Assembly (NCBI GenBank): GCA_902782715.1
Contig: CACZOG010000222.1
Location: 1 to 20,819 of the forward strand
Length of the DNA: 20,819 bases
Origin: an uncultured Lachnospiraceae bacterium
GTDB lineage: Bacteria; Bacillota; Clostridia; Lachnospirales; Lachnospiraceae
Direction of reading: 5' to 3'
Shown piece by piece: positions 1 through 7,617 of this stretch. The translations under genes and the position numbers were made by a program. The notes beneath the pieces are model-generated. The model worked only from the letters and a program-made list of their open reading frames with translations. It made no database searches and had not been told where the DNA came from. How positions within the stretch are numbered: the stretch's first letter is position 1; every line of letters starts with the position of its first letter.

Positions 1-30
1 AAAAAAAGATAAATTAAAAGGAAAATAAAA

Positions 31-795
31 ATGAGCAGCAAGCCGAGAATAATAGATTTTAACGAAATAAGAAGTCTTATGCACGATCATGCCGAAACCG
101 GATTTTTCCATACAACTTACGAAGAGGAATCAAAACGGTTTCTTTACCTTATAAACGGTGACGAAAGAGCTGTTGAGGAGTCGGACAAACTCGCCGATCC
201 TTCCATTCAGGGCAAGCTCTCAAGCGATCCCGTAAGGAACATGCGCTATCTTTTTATCGTCAATACCGGTCTGGCTTCAAGGTATGTCATCGAGGCGGGA
301 ATCCCGCAGGAGACCGTCTATTCGATAAGCGATCTTTATATTCAGAAAGCTGATGTAACGGAATCGGTCGAGGAACTCAAAAAGCTGAATCACGAAGTGT
401 GGACCGTATTCGTCGAAACCGTTAAAAAATATAAAAAAGAGAGCATGTATTCCAAGCCCGTTTACTATTGCTTAAACTACATTGACTCTCATTTTAACGA
501 GAAGATAACTCTCGAAGATCTGGCCGAAAAAACAGAGTTAAATCCCTGCTATCTTGCCACTTTGTTCAAAAAAGAAACAGGCAGGACCTTCGGCAATTAT
601 TTAACCGATATCCGTATCGAAACTTCCAAAGCCCTGCTTACAAATACCGATTATTCTTTTACGCAGATCGCCTGCTCGCTGGCCTTTTGTTCTCAAAGTC
701 ATTTCACGAAAGTTTTCAGGCAGCGAACAGGTTATACTCCGAAACAGTACCGGATGAATTTCTACAATGCCAACATCTCGGCCGTCGGTAAATGA
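31..795 (+). CDS. AraC-family transcriptional regulator
   Basis: DNA-binding regulator of 254 residues. The C-terminal third (about residues 150-250) is a typical AraC double helix-turn-helix: KITLEDLAEKTELNPCYLATL forms the first HTH region, and FCSQSHFTKVFRQRTGYTPKQYR is the family signature closing the second. The N-terminal 140 residues are mostly helical and resemble the sensory part of AraC proteins lacking an obvious cupin; the ligand is unknown. The start is supported by an AAGGA site eight bases upstream of the ATG. The gene is convergent with the ABC operon and its TGA is directly followed by that operon's stop codon, so there is no room for an intergenic terminator. Its target cannot be deduced; the neighbouring ABC operon is one candidate. 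Family assignment is secure, role is not. Confidence 0.93.
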   Translation: MSSKPRIIDFNEIRSLMHDHAETGFFHTTYEEESKRFLYLINGDERAVEESDKLADPSIQGKLSSDPVRNMRYLFIVNTGLASRYVIEAGIPQETVYSISDLYIQKADVTESVEELKKLNHEVWTVFVETVKKYKKESMYSKPVYYCLNYIDSHFNEKITLEDLAEKTELNPCYLATLFKKETGRTFGNYLTDIRIETSKALLTNTDYSFTQIACSLAFCSQSHFTKVFRQRTGYTPKQYRMNFYNANISAVGK

Positions 796-2961
796 TCATC
801 CGATCTGTGCCTGATGAAGGTTATAGTATATTCCCTGTCTTGATAACAGTTCTTCATGCGTACCGATCTCCGCAATATTGTGTCCGTCGATCACCATGAT
901 CCTGTTGGCTTTCTTAAGAGTCGATAATCTGTGTGCGATCGCAAAAGTAGTTTTGCCGTCGGTAAGTCTCTCAAGGGCTTTCTGGATCATGAATTCACTT
1001 TCGGTATCAAGGCTTGCGGTAGCCTCATCCAGAATCAAAAGTCTGGGGTTCGTTAGTATCGCTCTCGCGATCGCGATCCTCTGTCTTTCACCGCCCGATA
1101 ACGAATATCCTTTTTCACCGACGTATGTATTGTATCCGTCAGGTGTCTGGCATATAAAGTCATGTGCATTCGCCATTTTCGCAGCATATACTATCTCATC
1201 ATAAGTTGCATCGGGCTTTGAAAATCTGATGTTATCGATGATCGTTCCGTTAAAAAGGAATGTCTCCTGAAGCACTACTCCGAGCTGTGAATGATATGAT
1301 TTACGGCTTATATTTCTTAGATCAATATTGTCTATTAAGAGGTGTCCGTCATCGATCTCGTAAAGACCCATCAGAAGATTTATGAGCGTGGATTTTCCTG
1401 TTCCGGAAGCACCGACGATTCCTATCATTTCTCCGGGTTTTATCACGGCATTGATATCCTCAAGAACGGGCTGGTAAGATTTGTAACCGAATGTTGCATG
1501 GTCGAATCTTATCTCGCCTTTTATTTCCAGATCTACCAGCGTATCCTCATCGGGAGTATTAATTTCCTGGGATAAGATATCGTTTATTCTCTCAAGGCTG
1601 CTTGTTAAAAGAGACAATTCTCTCGGAAGCCAGCTCATCCAGTTGATGTACTGGAACAAAAGCAGCGTATAAGTTATAAACTGATATAATTCTCCTGCCG
1701 ACATCTTATCGCCGAACACATCCAGACCGCCGAAATAAACAACGATCACGGCACCCATTCCCATTAAGAATGAGATGATCGGATTAAAGATCGCCCAGAA
1801 GGTTTCGTTTCTTCTCTGTGTTTCCGAAAACTCAGCCGAAAGCACTTTAAATCTCTCGGATTCCGCTTCTTCTCTTCCGTATGTTTTAACAACTCTCATA
1901 CCGGAGATAACATCCTGCAGATCGGATGATACATCATCGTTTTTACGCCACTGCAGATGGAATATCCTCGATACCGTTCTTCTGAATGCAAGGATCATCA
2001 CAACAACTATCGGAACGAAAATAAAAGTTAAAAGCGCAAGCTTAATGTTAAGAATCATCATGAACAGAACATCCCAGATGAAGATGAACAAAACCGCAAA
2101 AAGATTGCAGAAAACATCCTCCATGAATTCACGGATGTAAGTGGTATCCTGAGTAATTCTGTTTAAAAGTTCGCCCGGTCTTCTGTCGTTGATGAACGCA
2201 AGCGGAAGCTCCTGGTATTTCTTGAATAACTTATATCTTAAGTCAGCCGATATCTTTGCACCGAGTCTTGTCGAAGCGTTGCTTTTTAATATATTGACTA
2301 TTACGATTCCGACGCTTAACGAGAACATGAGCATGATAAAGATCAGTGCCTGTTTCATTCCGCCGTTTCCTTTAAGCACATCGTTTATTAAGTGCTTCTG
2401 GATCTCGGGATTTAAAAGTGTGGTTACCGCCGCAAGGACCATCAGTATGAAAATACCGAAGAAGTCTTTCTTGTAAGGCTTTGCCATATTGGTGAAATCT
2501 TTTAGGAAGCCGCCTTCCTTCGAGCATTTCGGACAGTTCTTGGTTCCGGGGATCGCCCTTGCGCACTTGGGACATGTTTTCTCATATTCCGAACTTTCTA
2601 CTTCTTCGAAACGTCCCGAGATGAGAATGTTGATACCTCTGGCAATGTATGCGTATCTGCTTAAATGCTTAGCGGAATAATGGACCAGAACATGCTCAAG
2701 TCCGTCGATCGTCACAACCAGGATCCCGCCGCCGACTTTGGCCTCGGCCTTGGCTTTTTGGCATCTTTTTATTTCAATTGTATCTGTAATTTTTTCACCG
2801 TCATAAATATGTATTTTGGTTGTTGTAACCAGAAGATATGCACCTTTTACCCAGTTTCCTTCACGATCGATATCGTAAGGAACCGCGTAATAGATTCTTT
2901 CGTTATCCGAAAGAGGCACTGTCTCCGTTAATTTATGCGGTATGTCGTAGTATAAAATCAT
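796..2961 (-). CDS. ABC exporter-type protein with N-terminal zinc ribbon (second of pair)
   Basis: A 721-residue fusion of membrane and ATPase domains, the type IV exporter layout. An N-terminal cytosolic region (about 1-125) precedes a CxxC-x9-CxxC zinc ribbon (Cys130, 133, 143, 146). Then comes a six-helix transmembrane domain (about 160-440) and a nucleotide-binding domain with Walker A GASGTGKST (about 515), signature LSGGERQR (about 620), Walker B LLILDEATAS with the catalytic Glu, and the H-loop AIAHRLST. The zinc ribbon in front of an exporter is unusual. It is third in an operon, 20 bases after the DUF1854 gene, with an AGGAG site ten bases from the ATG. It probably pairs with the 778-residue ABC protein upstream, although both ATP sites look canonical, unlike many heterodimers. 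Substrate unknown. Confidence 0.93.
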   Translation of the reverse strand: MILYYDIPHKLTETVPLSDNERIYYAVPYDIDREGNWVKGAYLLVTTTKIHIYDGEKITDTIEIKRCQKAKAEAKVGGGILVVTIDGLEHVLVHYSAKHLSRYAYIARGINILISGRFEEVESSEYEKTCPKCARAIPGTKNCPKCSKEGGFLKDFTNMAKPYKKDFFGIFILMVLAAVTTLLNPEIQKHLINDVLKGNGGMKQALIFIMLMFSLSVGIVIVNILKSNASTRLGAKISADLRYKLFKKYQELPLAFINDRRPGELLNRITQDTTYIREFMEDVFCNLFAVLFIFIWDVLFMMILNIKLALLTFIFVPIVVVMILAFRRTVSRIFHLQWRKNDDVSSDLQDVISGMRVVKTYGREEAESERFKVLSAEFSETQRRNETFWAIFNPIISFLMGMGAVIVVYFGGLDVFGDKMSAGELYQFITYTLLLFQYINWMSWLPRELSLLTSSLERINDILSQEINTPDEDTLVDLEIKGEIRFDHATFGYKSYQPVLEDINAVIKPGEMIGIVGASGTGKSTLINLLMGLYEIDDGHLLIDNIDLRNISRKSYHSQLGVVLQETFLFNGTIIDNIRFSKPDATYDEIVYAAKMANAHDFICQTPDGYNTYVGEKGYSLSGGERQRIAIARAILTNPRLLILDEATASLDTESEFMIQKALERLTDGKTTFAIAHRLSTLKKANRIMVIDGHNIAEIGTHEELLSRQGIYYNLHQAQIG

Positions 2962-2981
2962 CTTGTCAAATCTCCTATTGT

Positions 2982-3521
2982 TTACAGGAACAAATCAAGT
3001 TTTCTTCTTTCTTTCTGGGTAAGCGCGTTTACGTCTCTTATCTCAAATCTGTTCTCGTCAAGGTCTGTGATAATGAGTCTCGAATCGGATAATTTTGTAA
3101 CCGCATTCGATGCCATATTGATCGCGAATTTGCATTCGCCCTTGTCTGTTTTAACATGAAAATAGGCATATCCGTACTCATCCTTGATATTGTGGATCTT
3201 CTCGATAACGGGAGTGAAATAATTAAGTCTTAACTGTTCTTCAAGCATGCTCCTTGTATCGTCGTCGAGTTCGTCCATATCTTCGATGATACCGATCTCT
3301 CTGGCCTTATCATCATTCTGTCTGATCGAGATATATTTATTCGCATCCGTGAAAGGGAAAAGTCTTACGACCTTTACCCTCTCATATGTGACGCCGTCAA
3401 AAGTAAGATTGATGAAACCGCCCTCGGTTCTTTCAAACTTGTTCTGTTTTGTTATCTTTCTCATTGCCGTCATTTCTTCGGCTTCTTTTTCATAAATGTT
3501 CATTGAATTATTATCTGCCAT
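2982..3521 (-). CDS. DUF1854 family protein
   Basis: A 179-residue soluble protein without signal peptide or membrane segments. The central pattern, including FEDGVTYE-like 'LTFDGVTYERVKVVRLFPFTD', a 'REIGIIEDMDELDDDTR' segment, 'YFTPVIEKI' and C-terminal 'LIITDLDENRFEIRDVNAL', matches my memory of DUF1854. As I recall it, proteins of this family sit beside exporter-type ABC genes in many bacteria, in some proteobacteria next to cyanophycin genes; no cyanophycin gene is seen here. The gene lies between two ABC exporter genes (30 bases after the first, 20 before the second) and has a GGAG site six bases from the ATG. An accessory or regulatory role for the ABC pair is inferred from position. 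Molecular function is unknown. Confidence 0.82.
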   Translation of the reverse strand: MADNNSMNIYEKEAEEMTAMRKITKQNKFERTEGGFINLTFDGVTYERVKVVRLFPFTDANKYISIRQNDDKAREIGIIEDMDELDDDTRSMLEEQLRLNYFTPVIEKIHNIKDEYGYAYFHVKTDKGECKFAINMASNAVTKLSDSRLIITDLDENRFEIRDVNALTQKERRKLDLFL

Positions 3522-3551
3522 TTTAATCTCCTGTCACTTATTCTTCGTCAT

Positions 3552-5888
3552 CTAAAAGCTGCTTACGGATAACGATTTATTCTGAAGTTCGTTTAACTTA
3601 TGGAAGATACCGTCTTCGATCTTATCGAGTTCGTCATGCGTGCCTTCTTCGACGATCCTTCCTCTGTCGATAACGATAAGTCTGTCCGCATCGCGAAGAG
3701 TGGAAAGTCTGTGGGCGATCGAAAGAGTCGTTCTTCCTTTTACCAGATATTTGAGCGAGTTCTGGATTGCTTTTTCCGTTTCCGTATCGACACTGGCTGT
3801 CGCTTCATCAAGGATAAGGATCTTCGGGTTGGCAAGTATTGCTCTCGCAATCGAAATTCTCTGTCTTTCGCCTCCCGAAAGGTCCTTTCCCGAAGCACCG
3901 ATTATCGTGTCATATCCGTCAGGCATTTTCGAAATGAAGTCATGCGCGCTTGCCAGTTTGGCAGCTCTTATTATCTCTTCTCTTGAAGCTCCTTCATTTC
4001 CGTATGCGATGTTCTTTGCAACGGAGCCCATGAAGATGTAAGTATCCTGCGAAACCATCGCAACGTTCTTTCTTAAGTCCGCAAGTGAAAGGTCCTTAAC
4101 ATCTGTTCCGTCGATCTTGATGGAGCCTTCTTTTACGTCGTAAAGTCTCGAGATAAGGTTTACCAGTGTTGATTTGCCGGCACCCGAACGGCCTACGATC
4201 CCAAGCATTTCTCCTTCTTTTACCTTCAGATTGATACCTTTTAAAACGTTCTTGCTTACGGTGTATCCGAAGGTTACGTTCTCAAGTTCAATCTCTCCTC
4301 TGGGTTTAATGAGTCTTACGGAATTCTCTTTTTCGGCAATCTCGGGAATGGAATCGATAATCTCGAAAAGTCTCTGTGCCGCATTAATGCTTTCAGTCCA
4401 CATACGGAACACTCTCGAGAAGAAATTCATCGGTCCGTTAAGCTGTGATACATATCCCACGAAAGTGATAAGTACACCGAGTTCGATCTCATGTGTTTTA
4501 AGCACGAAGAAAACACCGATGATCCAGATCCAGATACTGGAGATCTCCTGAACCAGATTGTAAAGGATCGTAAATCTGTTTCTTAATTTAACTATGTTTA
4601 TTTCCGCTTCTTTTAAGTTGTTGTTCGGTCTTACAAACCTCTCAAGTTCGGCGTCTTCCTGTCCGAATGCCTTTACGACTCTCGCTCCCGTAAGGTTGTC
4701 GTTCGCCTTGCTTGATACCGCTTTTTCGGCACGATGTCTTTTACCTGACAATGACCAGAGTCCCGGTCTTAATTTGATTGTCATAAACACCAGAAGAGGT
4801 AAAAGAATACATGCTATCAGAGCCATCTTCCAGTTGAGTCTGTACATTACCGCAAAAGTAATAATGATGGTAACACCCTGTATGATTATCGAGGGGATTC
4901 CGTCGATGAAGAAATCCGTAACTCTCGACGAATCGCTTATAACCCTTGTCATAAGTCCGCCTGTCTGTTTGCTGGTAAAGAAGTTAAGCGACAGACGGCT
5001 CATCGCCGAGAAAACATCCGACTTGATATCTCTTACCGTGGATGTTGCAATCTTTGCCATAAGTGACATCTGGACCATGTCGGTTACCATGGTAATCACT
5101 CTGCAGCCCACCATAACGAGGGCAAGAAGTCCCAAAGCAAGAATGTATTTTCCGCCGAGACCGAATCTTTGAAGAAATTCCGGATCGTTTTCAAGAACCT
5201 TGTCAAAAAGAACGGTTCCGCTTAAATAAGGCCATGCAATTCCGACTACCGCGAATACCGCATATGTCAGAAAGAGTATCGCAATCTGGAATTTATACCT
5301 GAAAAAGTATTTAAGCACTCTCATGAAAATCGTGCTTTTGTTTGTACATTTCGGGCAGATTTTCTTTGTCGCATCCGGATACATTGTCCCACAGATCGGA
5401 CAGTAAAGGTCTTCCTCGTTTTCTTCTTCAGCTTCTTTTACGGGGATATCCGCATCAAGATCTTTGCCTTTCTTAATGTTTTTTGCATGACGAACGAAAA
5501 GGTTCATCTGCTCAAGATATGTATTGCTTAACGACGCTATTCTCGTGCTTTCGTCGTCATACTCGGCAGTTACCGATACGGCTCCAATTGCACGTTCCAC
5601 ATGCAGATGTTCCATTTTCTTTAAGTCATATAAGGTTACACTGTATTCGGCGAAATCTTCCTCTTCTTTCTTTGAATGAACCTTGGTTCCCCTGAAATAA
5701 TGGGTGTAGTTTTCGGGAACGGTGCTTGTGCAGACACCGATATATTCCTTGGTCAGAAATGTGTATCCTAAAATGTATTCGCCTTCAGCGGAAATATCTA
5801 TCGGGCATACGGATAAGATATCCTGCTCTGTGATATGGTATTGTTTAATGTTTTCAATTATGTTTGCAGTTAATTTATTGTCTTTCAT
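3552..5888 (-). CDS. ABC exporter-type protein with N-terminal zinc ribbon (first of pair)
   Basis: A 778-residue membrane/ATPase fusion, first gene of the operon. Residues 1-160 form a soluble domain ending in an acidic stretch (EAEEENEED), followed by a zinc ribbon CPIC-x11-CPKC (Cys163, 166, 178, 181). About residues 195-500 contain six hydrophobic helices. The ATPase domain has Walker A GRSGAGKST (about 563), signature LSGGERQR (about 668), Walker B ILILDEATAS with catalytic Glu, and the switch His in SIAHRLST. The ATG is preceded by GGAGG at 5895-5899, six bases away. An intrinsic terminator lies immediately upstream of that ribosome site, so expression probably depends on read-through. 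Lipid, peptide or drug export is typical for the fold, but nothing in the sequence fixes the substrate. Confidence 0.93.
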   Translation of the reverse strand: MKDNKLTANIIENIKQYHITEQDILSVCPIDISAEGEYILGYTFLTKEYIGVCTSTVPENYTHYFRGTKVHSKKEEEDFAEYSVTLYDLKKMEHLHVERAIGAVSVTAEYDDESTRIASLSNTYLEQMNLFVRHAKNIKKGKDLDADIPVKEAEEENEEDLYCPICGTMYPDATKKICPKCTNKSTIFMRVLKYFFRYKFQIAILFLTYAVFAVVGIAWPYLSGTVLFDKVLENDPEFLQRFGLGGKYILALGLLALVMVGCRVITMVTDMVQMSLMAKIATSTVRDIKSDVFSAMSRLSLNFFTSKQTGGLMTRVISDSSRVTDFFIDGIPSIIIQGVTIIITFAVMYRLNWKMALIACILLPLLVFMTIKLRPGLWSLSGKRHRAEKAVSSKANDNLTGARVVKAFGQEDAELERFVRPNNNLKEAEINIVKLRNRFTILYNLVQEISSIWIWIIGVFFVLKTHEIELGVLITFVGYVSQLNGPMNFFSRVFRMWTESINAAQRLFEIIDSIPEIAEKENSVRLIKPRGEIELENVTFGYTVSKNVLKGINLKVKEGEMLGIVGRSGAGKSTLVNLISRLYDVKEGSIKIDGTDVKDLSLADLRKNVAMVSQDTYIFMGSVAKNIAYGNEGASREEIIRAAKLASAHDFISKMPDGYDTIIGASGKDLSGGERQRISIARAILANPKILILDEATASVDTETEKAIQNSLKYLVKGRTTLSIAHRLSTLRDADRLIVIDRGRIVEEGTHDELDKIEDGIFHKLNELQNKSLSVSSF

Positions 5889-5903
5889 GTCTGTCCTCCG
5901 GGT

Positions 5904-5934
5904 AAAAAAAAATCACCACTTTTTCGCGGTGATT
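5904..5934 (-). terminator. Intrinsic terminator in the leader of the ABC/DUF1854 operon (putative attenuator)
   Basis: On the minus strand AATCACCGC (5934-5926) pairs with GTGGTGATT (5919-5911), nine base pairs with one G-U, closing a six-base GAAAAA loop. Seven T residues follow directly (5910-5904). It stands five bases before the GGAGG of the first ABC gene and downstream of a predicted promoter and small ORF, so it is in the right place to act as an attenuator. It could instead simply end transcripts arriving from the PEBP-domain gene, for which no other terminator was found. Confidence 0.8.
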
Positions 5935-5964
5935 ACAGAAAAAACTTTAAACGCACTTCTTATG

Positions 5965-6069
5965 TTAAAAACAGGATAAAGGAGTACGAAGATAATCACG
6001 GCGAATTTTATAATAATCGCTATGTGTAAAATGCTGCTTTGTTGTCTTTGAAATAATTGTGTTATACAT
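5965..6069 (-). CDS. Small ORF, 34 codons, possible leader peptide
   Basis: The ATG at 6069 has a perfect AAGGAGG (6085-6079) nine bases upstream, among the best ribosome sites in the window, and the frame closes with TAA at 5965-5967. The product is basic and hydrophilic, has no signal peptide or membrane helix, and begins MYNTIISKTTKQ. It is rich in Thr, Tyr and Arg, with a SDYYKIRRDY stretch in the middle. It lies between the predicted operon promoter and the leader terminator. Codons 23-26 contain the segment that can pair with the terminator's 5' arm. A cis-acting leader peptide is the favoured reading. A free small protein is possible, and a chance ORF cannot be excluded without conservation data. 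Confidence 0.6.
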   Translation of the reverse strand: MYNTIISKTTKQHFTHSDYYKIRRDYLRTPLSCF

Positions 6070-6118
6070 TTTTTTCGTCCTCCTTCCCACATTGATATTA
6101 TCGTTTACGTTGCTATTA

Positions 6119-6148
6119 AGTGTAAAACAGCACCTTTTCTTTTGTCAA
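6119..6148 (-). promoter_or_regulatory. Predicted sigma-A promoter of the small ORF/ABC/DUF1854 operon
   Basis: Minus-strand -35 TTGACA (6148-6143, perfect match) and -10 TACACT (6124-6119, four of six), with an 18-base spacer. Transcription would start near 6112, giving a leader of about 220 bases before the first ABC gene and including the small ORF and terminator. The -35 lies in the loop of a perfect inverted repeat and the downstream arm overlaps the -10, so repression by a dimeric regulator is plausible. Confidence 0.6.
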
Positions 6149-6172
6149 TTATTTTTTTGGTGCTGTTTTACA
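6121..6172. repeat. Perfect 14-bp inverted repeat around the operon promoter, probable operator
   Basis: TGTAAAACAGCACC (6121-6134) and its exact reverse complement GGTGCTGTTTTACA (6159-6172) are separated by 24 bases containing the -35. A third GTGTAAAA copy occurs at 6024-6031 inside the small ORF, followed by TGCTGC where the arm has CAGCAC. The plus strand has a long T-rich run after the right arm, so a plus-strand terminator is the alternative; no plus-strand gene needs one here. The binding protein is unknown. Confidence 0.65.
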
Positions 6173-6220
6173 TTTATTTTTTTTACCGTCGGTATGTCCC
6201 TCAAAAATAACCGTTTTTTT
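6173..6220. other. Spacer after the PEBP-domain gene, no clear terminator
   Basis: An A/T-rich stretch with T runs on the plus strand and only a four-base CGGT/ACCG pairing. No convincing intrinsic terminator for the PEBP-domain gene was found, so its transcripts may continue to the terminator at 5904-5934. Confidence 0.5.
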
Positions 6221-7549
6221 TTAATATATTACGTTGTAAGTGTAAACGCCGGATACCATCGCATAGGATATAATGTTTCCGCTTTCCCCGTCAACTTTCT
6301 CATCAATTCTTCTTGCTCTCTCATCAATATCTTCACCGGCAGCATCAAAAATAAATTTTGCGCTGCTTTCGTCTTTTAAAGCAAATACATAAACATCATA
6401 CTCGTGAGTTCTGGGGGGATGAGGTCCGACATACCCCTCTTCTTCTCCGTCGAAACTTCCCGCATCAACATGCGTGCCTTCCACAGTCACGTACCAGTGA
6501 ACATGAGGGCCCACTCCCGCATCCGGATCCATCATAAGGATGGCATATCGCGTGGCGCCGTCGACTTCATCCCAGGTTAGTTCCGGACTTACATTTCCGT
6601 TCAGGGAACCTGTTTCTTTAACCCATTCACCGTCCTTAAGGCTTTCTGAAGAAGCACTAAAAGTACTTAGCTTGTCAAGAGTAAGCAGGTTTAACAATTC
6701 CTCGGGATTATCCGAAAATGCGACATCATATTCAAGCTGCGATATGTTCTTAAACTCATTTGATTTAAGATATCCTTCGCCGTTTTCGGTGGTTAAAAGA
6801 AACTCAAAATTGCCATCGTCGTCAATCCTTCCTCCTGTCGATGAAAAGCCTACTTCTTCCTTATCTTCACCGTTCACTCTGGTAACGGTACCGTTGAATT
6901 TGGTTCCCATAACGCCTTCGATACCATCGGCATTTTCGTCTTTCGTAACAGCGATAAACCGAAGATTGTTCTTAAAATGGATGTAGATCTCGCCGGATCC
7001 TTCGCCTGCAAACCAGTTATTGTCTGTTTTATCAGAGGATTCAAGATACCAGTTGCTTCCGTTTACATTCCTGCTATCCACATTCCACTCTTCCCAGTCG
7101 GATCCGACAAGTTTCCAGTCATCATCTCCCGTGCTTTCGAATACGGCATTAAGCTTTATCGTCTGAGGTGTAAGTCCCGATACGTTTCCTGCCTGAACCG
7201 TAAGAACGGCATTGTCGGTTATGACACCATTGTTTAATTCAACCGAATGGCTTTCGAGCGTCATGCTCTCATATGAATCTTTTAAACATTCCGATGCGAT
7301 CTTTTCGGCAGGCACCTGACAGTTATAAGTATCGTAGGTTTCGGCAACTTTGCATCTGTCATTCAGATCGTATGCTTCGCCGGCTTTAACAAGTTCAACG
7401 GTTAACTCTTCGGCATTTTCCACCGATACCTCGGTCTCTGCAGACGGTGTTGTCTGCACATCAGCAATTTCACATCCCGCAAAGAAAGATAATGTAAACA
7501 AAGCCGATATCACTGTTATGGATTTGGTAAATAATCTTCTCTTTATCAT
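6221..7549 (-). CDS. Lipoprotein with C-terminal PEBP/RKIP (YbhB/YbcL) domain
   Basis: A 442-residue predicted surface lipoprotein. The N-terminus has a basic start (MIKRR), a hydrophobic core and the lipobox FAGC, making Cys26 the lipid anchor. The last 150 residues form a phosphatidylethanolamine-binding protein domain: SPELTWDEVDGA, MMDPDAG, HVHWYV and the anion-pocket hallmark GPHPPRTHEYDVYVFAL. Residues about 30-290 are acidic, Asp/Asn/Gly rich and probably beta-rich; I do not recognise that part. Some PEBP proteins bind phospholipid headgroups and some inhibit proteases; bacterial roles are poorly known. An AGGAG site sits seven bases before the ATG but lies inside a long predicted hairpin (7556-7601). 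The next gene upstream is an AraC regulator on the same strand. Confidence 0.85.
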   Translation of the reverse strand: MIKRRLFTKSITVISALFTLSFFAGCEIADVQTTPSAETEVSVENAEELTVELVKAGEAYDLNDRCKVAETYDTYNCQVPAEKIASECLKDSYESMTLESHSVELNNGVITDNAVLTVQAGNVSGLTPQTIKLNAVFESTGDDDWKLVGSDWEEWNVDSRNVNGSNWYLESSDKTDNNWFAGEGSGEIYIHFKNNLRFIAVTKDENADGIEGVMGTKFNGTVTRVNGEDKEEVGFSSTGGRIDDDGNFEFLLTTENGEGYLKSNEFKNISQLEYDVAFSDNPEELLNLLTLDKLSTFSASSESLKDGEWVKETGSLNGNVSPELTWDEVDGATRYAILMMDPDAGVGPHVHWYVTVEGTHVDAGSFDGEEEGYVGPHPPRTHEYDVYVFALKDESSAKFIFDAAGEDIDERARRIDEKVDGESGNIISYAMVSGVYTYNVIY

Positions 7550-7555
7550 AAAAAA

Positions 7556-7601
7556 CTCCTTTCATATTATCCGTTTTTATAACGTAATAATACGAAAGGA
7601 G
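7556..7601 (-). promoter_or_regulatory. Long imperfect hairpin covering the ribosome site of the PEBP lipoprotein gene
   Basis: On the minus-strand RNA, CUCCUUUC (7601-7594) pairs with GAAAGGAG (7563-7556), the gene's Shine-Dalgarno. The stem continues inward with UAUUAU/AUAAUA (7592-7587 with 7570-7565) and CGUU/AACG (7584-7581 with 7575-7572) around a five-base loop: 18 pairs with small mismatches. In transcripts starting upstream, for example from the AraC gene, the ribosome site would be hidden. A DNA operator is the alternative. Confidence 0.55.
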
Positions 7602-7617
7602 CTTGGATTTCTCCAAG
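7602..7617. repeat. Short hairpin with GAAA tetraloop between AraC and PEBP genes
   Basis: CTTGGA and TCCAAG form a six-base stem; on the minus strand the loop reads GAAA, a stable GNRA tetraloop. No T tract follows, so it is not a normal terminator. It lies directly 5' of the longer hairpin that hides the next gene's ribosome site. Confidence 0.45.

Noticed and set aside
4594..5172. 192-codon open frame on the plus strand inside the first ABC gene
   Set aside because: It is antisense to the conserved membrane domain, has no ribosome site and no recognisable motif; several similar open frames oppose the ABC genes.
6121..6185. Inverted repeat as a plus-strand terminator
   Set aside because: A long T-rich run follows, but the loop is 24 bases, no plus-strand gene precedes it, and the repeat surrounds a good minus-strand -35; kept as an alternative only.
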